A stretch of 6,556 nt of DNA from CAYMTN01 sp964393335 (GTDB taxonomy: Bacteria > Chloroflexota > Anaerolineae > Aggregatilineales > Aggregatilineaceae). The position numbers were made by a program, and so were the translations under genes. Below, piece after piece: positions 1 through 6,009 of this stretch (positions are counted from its first letter, which is position 1; every line of letters begins with the position of its first letter). The stretch is from assembly GCA_964393335.1 (NCBI GenBank), contig CAYMTN010000275.1, forward strand, positions 1 to 6,556, given 5' to 3'. The notes beneath the pieces are model-generated. The model worked only from the letters and a program-made list of their open reading frames with translations. It had not been told where the DNA came from and ran no database searches.

Positions 1-37
1 CTTGTATTCACTTGATTCACGCATAGGATTTTGGTTA

Positions 38-1069
38 ATGAGCGATAACGGCTCGAAGAAACGTAAACGTGTGTTGTCCGGTGTCCAGCCGTCGGGCAAT
101 CTCACCATTGGTAACTATCTTGGGGCGCTCAAGCAGTGGGCGCGCGAGCAGGTCAATTTTGAGAGTTTTTTCTGCGTCGTGGACCTCCACGCGATCACCG
201 TGCCGTACGATCCGGCGGAACTGCGCGACAAAACCCGCGAGGTCGCCGCGTTGTACCTGGCGTGCGGCATCGACCCGGATGTATCAACCGTGTTCGTGCA
301 GTCGCACGTCACGGCGCACAGCGAGCTGGCCTGGATATTGAACTGCATCACGCCGCTGGGCTGGCTGAACCGTATGACCCAGTTTAAGGATAAGTCGGCC
401 AGGCAGCAGGCCGAATCAGTTGGAACCGGGCTGCTGGATTACCCGGTGCTGATGGCTGCCGACATTTTGTTGTATCACGCGGACGCGGTGCCGGTCGGCG
501 ACGATCAGCGGCAGCACCTTGAGTTGACGCGTGATATCGCCCAGCGGTTCAATCACATGTTTGGCGACACGTTTACCATCCCCGAAGCGATGATTCCGCC
601 ATCGGGTGCGCGCATCAAGGGGCTGGACGATCCAACGGGCAAAATGAGCAAGAGCATCACAGACTCGGAATACCATGCTGTCTACCTGCTCGACTCACCG
701 GATCGCGTGAAGAAGAAGATCATGCGCGCTGTAACCGATTCCGGGCGCGAGATCGCCTTCAGCGACGAACCGGAACGTGCCGGAGTCAACAACCTGTTGG
801 AGATCTACGAAGCGTTTACCGGTGAAAGCCGCGCTGCCATCCTGTCACATTTCGAGTCGGCGCGCGGGTATGGTGACCTCAAAAAGGAAGTTGTAGCGGT
901 TGTCAACGAAGGCCTGGTGCCGATCCAGCGGCGCTACCGGGAGCTGACCAGTGACGTGAGTTACATCGATAATCTGCTGGCACGGGGCGCTGAACGGGCT
1001 GCCGAGGTTGCCGACGCTACGGTTGAAACCGTCCGGGAGCGAATGGGGTTTTTAAAAGCGCGTGGATAA
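38..1069 (+). CDS. trpS: Tryptophanyl-tRNA synthetase (TrpRS)
   Basis: Class I aminoacyl-tRNA synthetase that charges tRNA-Trp with tryptophan using ATP in the cytoplasm; essential for translation. The 343 residues match the usual bacterial length (about 330-350). Visible signatures: the HIGH-equivalent motif TIGN at residues 23-26 within SGNLTIGNYLGA; the family block MAADILLYHADAVPVGDDQRQH at about 139-160, which forms the tryptophan and dimer region; and the ATP-binding loop KMSKS at 202-206, preceded by DDPTG. The frame stays open upstream to the window edge, but ATG at 38 is chosen because AGGA at 25-28 lies nine bases before it and homologues begin shortly before the RVLSGVQPSG block. 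The lysine/arginine-rich start (KKRKR) is a slightly extended N-terminus. Its stop is followed after 2 nt by the next gene, suggesting co-transcription. No leader, T-box or attenuator can be assessed because only 37 bases precede it. Identity is very secure. Confidence 0.97.
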   Translation: MSDNGSKKRKRVLSGVQPSGNLTIGNYLGALKQWAREQVNFESFFCVVDLHAITVPYDPAELRDKTREVAALYLACGIDPDVSTVFVQSHVTAHSELAWILNCITPLGWLNRMTQFKDKSARQQAESVGTGLLDYPVLMAADILLYHADAVPVGDDQRQHLELTRDIAQRFNHMFGDTFTIPEAMIPPSGARIKGLDDPTGKMSKSITDSEYHAVYLLDSPDRVKKKIMRAVTDSGREIAFSDEPERAGVNNLLEIYEAFTGESRAAILSHFESARGYGDLKKEVVAVVNEGLVPIQRRYRELTSDVSYIDNLLARGAERAAEVADATVETVRERMGFLKARG

Positions 1070-1071
1070 CT

Positions 1072-1794
1072 ATGTTCGACGGCGTAGCGGATCACCTTCC
1101 TCCGCTGGAGGGATGTTTATACTGTCACACTGAGGGAACGACGTCGCTATCGGAAAGCCGGAAGATTCTCGGCTTTGGCAGCGATTTTCCAACCCTCCGC
1201 TGTAATCACTGTGATTCGGTGGCGTTGTTCGACTACGACCCCCGTGATTCGCAGAATTGGCGGATTCGTTACAGGCGGATCAACAACGATCCCCTGTACT
1301 ACTACGTCGCTATCTACCTGGGCAAAGCTGGCTGGCTGTCGGCACGTGAGGCGCTGGCAGCCAGTACCGACGGGTATGTGCAGCGCCTCCGTGTTCAGCA
1401 GGTATGGGATGGAAACCTGGACTGGCTCCGGCCCGCTCCACTGAATCCCCCTCTGTCGTCGATGAACCCGGCGGAGCAGGTTTACCTTACGCTGCGTGCC
1501 GTGACGTTGCAGCAGGCCCCGCCGCCCGGCATCCTCGTGCGACCGGATTATGGGTCGGTGCTGGATTCGGGCAAATTTTATGTTACCGATCAACGGCTGC
1601 ACCTGCTTGGCCAGCGTAGAAACTGGTGGCATGATCTGGACAGGGTTCAACGCGTGGATTATGATGGCCGGTCCTGGTCGGTCGTGGTCGATACGCCGGA
1701 TGAACCTCTGTTGTACCGGGGAACCAATTCTGCTGATCAGTTTGATGCGCAGCTCGTGGCAACGGTGATTGATAAGCTCTGGGAATTAAGTTGA
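1072..1794 (+). CDS. Uncharacterised protein with N-terminal zinc-ribbon-like CxxC pairs and C-terminal PH-like region
   Basis: I do not recognise a named family. The 240-residue product starts with two cysteine pairs, C15-x2-C18 and C44-x2-C47, spaced like a zinc ribbon (CLYC and CNHC). A middle segment, about 60-130, is rich in Tyr and Trp (DPLYYYVAIYLGKAGW) and looks alpha-helical and soluble. From about 154 to 240 the pattern of short beta strands (GKFYVTDQRLHLLG, then WHDLDRVQRVDYDG, then SWSVVVD) followed by a final helix (DQFDAQLVATVIDKLWELS) resembles bacterial PH or GRAM-like domains. This is a fold impression from sequence pattern only. No signal peptide or clear membrane helix is seen, so it is probably cytoplasmic. 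It begins 2 nt after the trpS stop, with only a weak GGA five bases before ATG, so translational coupling to trpS is likely. The function is unknown, and a direct role in tryptophan charging should not be assumed. Confidence 0.85.
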   Translation: MFDGVADHLPPLEGCLYCHTEGTTSLSESRKILGFGSDFPTLRCNHCDSVALFDYDPRDSQNWRIRYRRINNDPLYYYVAIYLGKAGWLSAREALAASTDGYVQRLRVQQVWDGNLDWLRPAPLNPPLSSMNPAEQVYLTLRAVTLQQAPPPGILVRPDYGSVLDSGKFYVTDQRLHLLGQRRNWWHDLDRVQRVDYDGRSWSVVVDTPDEPLLYRGTNSADQFDAQLVATVIDKLWELS

Positions 1795-1848
1795 GGGTAC
1801 TTTTATCCTAATTTAACCGCGAAAGTAAGGGAATCAGTTTACAAAGAC

Positions 1849-1877
1849 TTGACTTTTTTCTATAAGTTTTTTATACT
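1849..1877 (+). promoter_or_regulatory. Strong sigma70-type promoter between convergent genes
   Basis: The -35 box TTGACT (1849-1854) and -10 box TATACT (1872-1877) are each one base from consensus and are separated by exactly 17 bp. The surrounding DNA is AT-rich. Transcription should start around 1884, reading rightward. No plus-strand coding region begins downstream until 6010, and the adjacent gene lies on the opposite strand. The promoter therefore most likely drives a short non-coding transcript, or an antisense transcript into the deacetylase gene if the hairpin at 1923-1952 does not terminate it. Confidence 0.7.
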
Positions 1878-1883
1878 GTCCTC

Positions 1884-1962
1884 AACAGTCCGAATAAGGA
1901 CATCCCACCACCCCACCCGCTAGAGCGTCGCGTCTCCCCACACGCGACGCTCGACCTTTATA
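1884..1962 (+). ncRNA. Candidate small RNA with C-rich linker and terminator hairpin
   Basis: This is inferred from a near-consensus promoter immediately upstream and a stable hairpin with a short U-containing tail at the end. The predicted RNA is about 75-80 nt. Its 5' part can form a small hairpin, GTCC (1888-1891) with GGAC (1898-1901) around a 6-nt loop. Next comes an unpaired C-rich stretch at 1901-1920 (repeated CCCACC units), then the 11-bp terminal stem with a C-rich loop (CTCCCCAC, 1934-1941). Exposed C-rich segments are a known way for bacterial small RNAs to pair with G-rich ribosome binding sites, so a base-pairing regulator is one possibility. There is no ATG or plausible small ORF in it. 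The alternative is that the promoter motif is fortuitous and the hairpin is just a convergent terminator. I do not recognise a known RNA family. Confidence 0.45.
1923..1959 (+). terminator. Intrinsic terminator-like hairpin between convergent genes
   Basis: An 11-bp perfect stem pairs GAGCGTCGCGT (1923-1933) with ACGCGACGCTC (1942-1952) around an 8-nt loop. In the plus direction it is followed by GACCTTTATATA, a weak U-tract. In the minus direction the following bases are TAGCGGGTGGGG, with no U-tract. It begins 5 nt beyond the deacetylase stop codon, so it may also protect or end that mRNA. The orientation best fits termination of the short plus-strand transcript, plus read-through from the trpS operon. 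Confidence 0.6.
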
Positions 1963-2875
1963 TACGCCGCGTGATCGCACACGCAATCGCGGCAGCCGTT
2001 CGGACTGTCTGGACGTGAATGTCCACGATGTCGTCCAGGTCCTTTGCATACCCGCCGGACATGACTACGGCGACCGGCAGCCGACGCACGTGGCACGTTT
2101 CCAGGACGAACCGGTCGCGTTCCGCCAGCCCCGCTTTGCTGACAGCCAGCCGGCCCAACCGGTCACCCACGTAAGGATCGGCTCCTGCCAGGTAAATCGC
2201 CAGTTCTGCGTCCGCCAGATCGAGCGCATGTTGCACCCCGCTCGCCAGCGCCGCCAGGTAAGCATCATCCCCGGTGTTATCGTCTAGTTCGATATCCAGA
2301 TCGCTCTGTTGCTTGTGAAACGGAAAATTGCCCGCGGCGTGAATCGAAAACGTGAATACGGCGGGGTCGTTCTCGAAGATCGCAGCGGTCCCATCTCCCT
2401 GGTGAACGTCGCAGTCGATGACAACCACCTGCTTGACGCGCTGTTCGGCCAGCATGGCCCGCGCCGCAACCGCCACGTCGTTGAACACGCAAAATCCCGC
2501 GCCGTAATCAGGGAAGGCGTGGTGAGTGCCGCCCGCCAGATTCACGGCGATGCTGTCGTGCAGCGCGGCGCGGCACGCCTGGATCGATCCCCCGGCTGAA
2601 CGCCGCGAGCGTTCGACCAGGTCCGGCGACCAGGGAAACCCCATGCGGCGAATCTCTTTGTCGCTGAGCGTGCCTGTCATGACCTTGTGCAGGTATTCAG
2701 GCGTATGCACCCGCAGGAGTTCGACGTCGGTTGTGGCGTCAGGCACGTGCAGATCGTCACGTATCAGGATTTCTTCTGCCAGGATGTACTCGCGCAGCAG
2801 TGCGTATTTCCGCATTGGGAAACGATGACCTTCCGGCAGCGGCAGTACAAACTGATCGCTGTAAAACGCTTTCAT
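1958..2875 (-). CDS. Histone deacetylase-family (class IV-like) zinc-dependent deacylase
   Basis: A member of the arginase/deacetylase fold superfamily. Relatives remove acetyl or longer acyl groups from lysine or polyamines using a bound zinc ion. With Met at 2875 the protein has 305 residues, the usual single-domain size. Residues seen: paired histidines H118-H119 in GGTHHAFPDYG; the GAGFCVFND block at 125-133; DCDVH at 154-158, giving zinc ligands D156 and H158 with D154 as charge-relay residue; the third ligand D233 in GADPY; and the transition-state tyrosine Y276 in SGGY. All are present, so activity is expected. The N-terminus SDQFVLPLPEGHRFPMRKY resembles HDAC11-like bacterial members. 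The start at 2875 is preferred because homologues begin MK-x-FYS and AGAAG lies 8 nt upstream; an in-frame ATG at 2893 would add six residues but has no visible ribosome site. The substrate is unknown. It lies downstream of, and on the same strand as, the ATPase, but across a 160-nt gap. Confidence 0.9.
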   Translation of the reverse strand: MKAFYSDQFVLPLPEGHRFPMRKYALLREYILAEEILIRDDLHVPDATTDVELLRVHTPEYLHKVMTGTLSDKEIRRMGFPWSPDLVERSRRSAGGSIQACRAALHDSIAVNLAGGTHHAFPDYGAGFCVFNDVAVAARAMLAEQRVKQVVVIDCDVHQGDGTAAIFENDPAVFTFSIHAAGNFPFHKQQSDLDIELDDNTGDDAYLAALASGVQHALDLADAELAIYLAGADPYVGDRLGRLAVSKAGLAERDRFVLETCHVRRLPVAVVMSGGYAKDLDDIVDIHVQTVRTAAAIACAITRRI

Positions 2876-2903
2876 GGGTCTATCTTCTGTCATTTGAATA
2901 TGC

Positions 2904-2919
2904 TGTGAATAATTTCACA
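2904..2919. promoter_or_regulatory. CRP/FNR-type palindrome TGTGA-N6-TCACA upstream of the deacetylase
   Basis: The 16-bp sequence TGTGAATAATTTCACA matches the classical CRP half-site arrangement TGTGA-N6-TCACA at all ten specified positions. It sits 28 nt upstream of the preferred deacetylase start (10 nt upstream of the alternative ATG at 2893). The binding pattern is established for CRP/FNR-family regulators; that one acts here is inference. Its nearness to the start codon suggests repression or a leader hairpin (6-bp stem, 4-nt loop in RNA) more than classical activation at -41.5. Confidence 0.45.
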
Positions 2920-2920
2920 C

Positions 2921-2945
2921 AATGCCAATGGCGGCATTTTGTTTT
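2921..2945 (+). terminator. Terminator-like hairpin facing away from the deacetylase gene
   Basis: AATGCC (2921-2926) pairs with GGCATT (2933-2938) around a 6-nt loop. TTTTGTTTT (2937-2945) follows on the plus strand, overlapping the end of the stem, in a typical intrinsic terminator arrangement. No plus-strand gene ends here, so it could stop antisense transcripts that cross the deacetylase gene. In the minus direction the same bases form part of the deacetylase leader, preceded by an A-run. Confidence 0.35.
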
Positions 2946-3002
2946 ACTGGATTCTATAACATAAGAAAATTCATTGATTTCCGATAAGTATATAACTATA
3001 AG

Positions 3003-3032
3003 TAGTGTGTTGCCGCAAATGACGACACACTA
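3003..3032. repeat. Inverted repeat just downstream of the Ca2+ ATPase gene
   Basis: TAGTGTGT (3003-3010) and ACACACTA (3025-3032) are perfect 8-bp inverted copies. The stem extends to 10 bp on the plus strand through one G-U and one G-C pair, with a 10-nt loop. It lies 25 nt beyond the ATPase stop codon and could be the 3' end structure of that mRNA, but in the ATPase direction it is followed by mixed A/T sequence and no clear T-run. A factor-dependent terminator or a protein-binding site are alternatives. Confidence 0.3.
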
Positions 3033-3056
3033 ATAGATAAATTATTCGCTCAGTTG

Positions 3057-5819
3057 TTACACCGGCACCACCTGTTCCTTTTGATGCACTGCCCGCAGGT
3101 ATACCTTGGTCAACTCGGCCACAATCGACGGCAGCAAAATCAATGGCAGCAAATACGCCCAGTGCACGGCACTCAACGCCACCGAATCGAATACATTCTG
3201 CAAAAACGGCACGTACAGCACCACCAGCAGCAGCACAACCGACGCCGACACCGCGTACTGCATGAATTTGTTGGTGAAAAAGCCGATGCGGTGCAGCGCG
3301 TACAGTTCGGAGCGCGCGGTATAGGCTCGGAGGAGTTCGGATGAGGAGAGGGTCACAAACGCCATCGTTTGCGCCAGTTTCCAGTGATCGCCGGGCCGCA
3401 GGTGCCGCCCCAGCAAAAACGCGATCAGCGTCACTGCCGTAATGCTGATTGTTTGCAGCACCATGCCGATCTTCATATCCCGGTTGATGATCGGCTCTTT
3501 GAGCGGGCGCGGCGGGTGATCCATAATGTCGGGATCGCCTTTTTCCACGCCTAAGGCCAGCGCGGGCGCGCCATCTGTCAGCAGGTTGAGCCACAGCAGT
3601 TGGATCGGCGTCAACGGTGATGGCGCTCCGGCCAGTGTCGCCAGGAAGATCACGGCAATCTCAGCCAGGTTGCAGCTCAGCAAAAAGTACACGAATTTGC
3701 GAATGTTCGAATAGATCACGCGCCCCTGCTCGACTGCCGATACGATGCTGACATAATTGTCATCCGTCAGCACCATGTCGGCGGTTTCCTTAGAGACGTC
3801 GGTACCCGTGATGCCCATCGCAATGCCAATGCTGGCCCGTTTGAGCGCTGGGGCATCGTTGACGCCGTCGCCCGTCATCGCCACGACGTAATCGTGTGCC
3901 CGAAACGCCTCCACGATGCGGACCTTGTGCTCCGGCGACACCCGCGCGAAGACATCGACGTCTTCGATCATGTCAACCAGTTCGCCTGTTTCCATCTGGT
4001 CGATTTCGGTCCCTCGCACGACGCGGCCTCCGGCCCGCAGCAGCCCGATCTGCCCGGCGATTGCGCGCGCCGTGTCGGGATAATCACCCGTCACCATCAC
4101 GGTGCGGATTCCGGCGTGGCGGGCTTTGTCGATGGCCGCTTTAACTTCCGGGCGTGCTGGATCGATCATGGCGATCAGTCCGATCAGAGTCAGGTGCTGC
4201 TCGACCGTATCAGGCGAGATCTTGTCCGGCAAAATGTCCACGTGACGCTGCGCGACAGCCAGCACGCGCAGCGCATCGTTTGCCATGTCGTGATTGGCCG
4301 CGTGGATCTGCGCGCGGCGCGCGTCTGTCAGGGAGACTTCCTGCCCGTCCTTCAGAAGCGAATCGCAGTGAGCCAGCACGATCTCCGGCGCGCCTTTGGT
4401 GAACACCGTGTAACCATCTCCTGCCGGGTTCTGGTGCAGTGTGCTCATACGTTTGCGCACCGAATCGAACGGGATTTCGTTCACACGTGGATAGTCCGCT
4501 TCGGCGGATTCGCGCCACAAATTCGCTTTGGCAGCCGCGACAATCAGCGCCCCCTCGGTTGGATCGCCGATCATGTGATAGTCGTTGGCGTTCGTTTCCA
4601 GGCGAGCATCGCTCGCCAACAACGCACCAAGCAGCAGCCGGTGCGCGGTCGGTATGATCGCGGGGTCGAGTTCCTGTCCGTCGCGCCGGAAGCGCCCTTC
4701 CGGGTTATATCCCTGCCCGGTTACCTCGATCTCGCCGCCGTCCACGTACAACCGGACGACGGTCATTTGATTCTGTGTCAGCGTGCCGGTTTTGTCAGAG
4801 CAAATGACCGAAGCGCTGCCTAATGTCTCGACGGCGGGCAGCCGCCGGATCAGAGCATTTCGTTGGATCATCTCGCGCATGCCGATTGCCAGGTTGATCG
4901 TGACGATGGCGGGCAGCCCTTCCGGCACCGCCGCAATCGCCAGCGCAACCGCTGTCAACAGCGAGTTTTCCAGCGCGTCGATCAGCTTGAAGTCGCCGGA
5001 CGTCAGCTCGCGCACGAAAATCACGGCGCCAACCACCAGGCAGATCAGCAGCGCGGCGATGCTTAGCGTGCGACCCAGTTGATCCAGGCGCTGTTGCAGC
5101 GGCGTTTCCTCGTCTTCCGTCGATTGGATCATGTCGGCGATCTTGCCGATCTCGGTCTGCATGCCGGTGCTGACGATCACCGCCCTGCCTCGCCCATACG
5201 TGGCCGTTGTGCCCATGTATGCCATGTTTCTACGGTCGCCAAGAATCGCGTCTTCGCGGACCTCGAAGTCGGCACGTTTTTCCACCGGCACGGATTCGCC
5301 GGTGAGCGATGCCTCGTCGATTTGCAGGTTAGCCGTCATGATCAGCCGTACATCTGCCGGAATGTAGTTCCCGGCCTCAAGGACCACGACATCACCGGGC
5401 ACAACATCGCTCGCCGGAATGTTCTGCTGGTGTCCGTCCCGCACCACCATCGCGTCCGGTGACGAGAGCTTGCGCAGGGCGGCCAGCGCTTCTTCCGCTT
5501 TCCCTTCCTGGACCACGCCCAGGGCTGCATTGAGAATCACGATGGCCGAAATCGCTGCCGCCTCGATCCAGTCCCCCAACACCACCGACAGAATCGCGGC
5601 GAAGATCAGGATGTAGATCACGAAGCTCTGAAACTGGGCGATAAGCCGCTGCCAGAACGTCGGGCGCGGGTGTTCGCGCAGCGCATTCGGCCCGATCTGT
5701 TCCAGGCGTGCAGCGGCTTCGGTGGAAGATAATCCTTTTTGGGCATTGCTGTTCAGGGTGATAAGCACTTCATCCAGCGGGCGGGCATGCCAGGGGATAT
5801 TCGAATTCGATACGGCCAT
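3057..5819 (-). CDS. P-type (type II) Ca2+-transporting ATPase, SERCA/PMCA-like
   Basis: Membrane pump that uses ATP and a phospho-aspartate intermediate to expel cations, most likely Ca2+. The 920 residues are full length. Order: cation-ATPase N-terminal domain (about 8-50); membrane helices M1-M2 (about 61-103); actuator domain with TGES at 173-176; M3-M4 (about 251-312) with PEGLP at 299-303; phosphorylation site DKTGT with D342; nucleotide domain with KGAPE at 475-479; TGD at 577-579; hinge TGDGVNDAP at 649-657; then M5-M10 to about 906. Ion-site residues match SERCA: E300 in M4, N717 and E720 in M5 (SCNLAE), N745, T748 and D749 in M6 (LNLLTDG), and E828 in the M8 region. This fits Ca2+, probably with two sites, better than Na+/K+ pumps or heavy-metal pumps, which carry CPx motifs. 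ATG at 5819 has only a distant AAGGA 13 nt upstream. No frameshift is seen. It is divergent from the gene at 6010. Confidence 0.93.
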   Translation of the reverse strand: MAVSNSNIPWHARPLDEVLITLNSNAQKGLSSTEAAARLEQIGPNALREHPRPTFWQRLIAQFQSFVIYILIFAAILSVVLGDWIEAAAISAIVILNAALGVVQEGKAEEALAALRKLSSPDAMVVRDGHQQNIPASDVVPGDVVVLEAGNYIPADVRLIMTANLQIDEASLTGESVPVEKRADFEVREDAILGDRRNMAYMGTTATYGRGRAVIVSTGMQTEIGKIADMIQSTEDEETPLQQRLDQLGRTLSIAALLICLVVGAVIFVRELTSGDFKLIDALENSLLTAVALAIAAVPEGLPAIVTINLAIGMREMIQRNALIRRLPAVETLGSASVICSDKTGTLTQNQMTVVRLYVDGGEIEVTGQGYNPEGRFRRDGQELDPAIIPTAHRLLLGALLASDARLETNANDYHMIGDPTEGALIVAAAKANLWRESAEADYPRVNEIPFDSVRKRMSTLHQNPAGDGYTVFTKGAPEIVLAHCDSLLKDGQEVSLTDARRAQIHAANHDMANDALRVLAVAQRHVDILPDKISPDTVEQHLTLIGLIAMIDPARPEVKAAIDKARHAGIRTVMVTGDYPDTARAIAGQIGLLRAGGRVVRGTEIDQMETGELVDMIEDVDVFARVSPEHKVRIVEAFRAHDYVVAMTGDGVNDAPALKRASIGIAMGITGTDVSKETADMVLTDDNYVSIVSAVEQGRVIYSNIRKFVYFLLSCNLAEIAVIFLATLAGAPSPLTPIQLLWLNLLTDGAPALALGVEKGDPDIMDHPPRPLKEPIINRDMKIGMVLQTISITAVTLIAFLLGRHLRPGDHWKLAQTMAFVTLSSSELLRAYTARSELYALHRIGFFTNKFMQYAVSASVVLLLVVLYVPFLQNVFDSVALSAVHWAYLLPLILLPSIVAELTKVYLRAVHQKEQVVPV

Positions 5820-5872
5820 AATGAACGATCAGTCCTTGCATAGAATGGTGTGGGTTTCGCACGTGCGCCGCT

Positions 5873-5885
5873 AGTGTAACACACT
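5873..5885. promoter_or_regulatory. Small palindrome overlapping a possible ATPase promoter
   Basis: AGTGT and ACACT flank AAC, giving a 5-3-5 palindrome about 54 nt upstream of the ATPase start. On the minus strand it contains TACACT, a possible -10 box, with CTGTCG as a weak -35 at 17 bp. A promoter with an overlapping operator is plausible, but the match is poor. Confidence 0.25.
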
Positions 5886-5914
5886 CGCCGCGACTCGACA
5901 GTATCCCCTCAATA

Positions 5915-5932
5915 ATTGGGGGGTTGCCCAAT
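5915..5932. repeat. 6-bp inverted repeat in the divergent intergenic region
   Basis: ATTGGG (5915-5920) and CCCAAT (5927-5932) flank GGGTTG. It lies roughly midway between the two divergent genes (ATPase start 5819, helicase-like start 6010). It could be an operator or may be chance; it has no T-run, so it is not a terminator. Confidence 0.25.
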
Positions 5933-5955
5933 GGCATCGCGCTTGGTTTTGATCT

Positions 5956-5961
5956 TATACT
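5956..5961 (+). promoter_or_regulatory. Possible -10 box for the P-loop gene
   Basis: TATACT is one base from the consensus -10 hexamer, and a start near 5968 would leave a leader of about 42 nt before ATG 6010. No good -35 box is present at 16-18 bp (the region reads TGGCATCG), so either an activator or a different sigma factor may be needed, or the match is fortuitous. Confidence 0.3.
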
Positions 5962-6009
5962 TTCCGGTGAGTGTTATTTTGGTCTGGCTCGTGCGTGAAA
6001 GGCGTTTTG

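Noticed and set aside
2..37. Upstream in-frame extension of trpS beginning at TTG 2
   Set aside because: It adds 12 residues not typical of TrpRS, while the ATG at 38 has a properly spaced AGGA.
2974..3002. Plus-strand promoter-like pair TTGATT and TATAAG with 17 bp spacing
   Set aside because: It sits in a very AT-rich gap where such matches are common, and it would read only into the antisense of the ATPase 3' end.
2984..3004. Direct repeat ATAAGTA (2984-2990 and 2998-3004)
   Set aside because: Seven bases in AT-rich DNA with only two copies; not enough to claim an iteron or operator.
3894..4823. 309-residue plus-strand open frame antisense to the ATPase
   Set aside because: It lies wholly inside the well-supported ATPase, is rich in His, Arg and Gln in a random-looking way and shows no recognisable motif; it is a mirror of the GC-rich coding strand.
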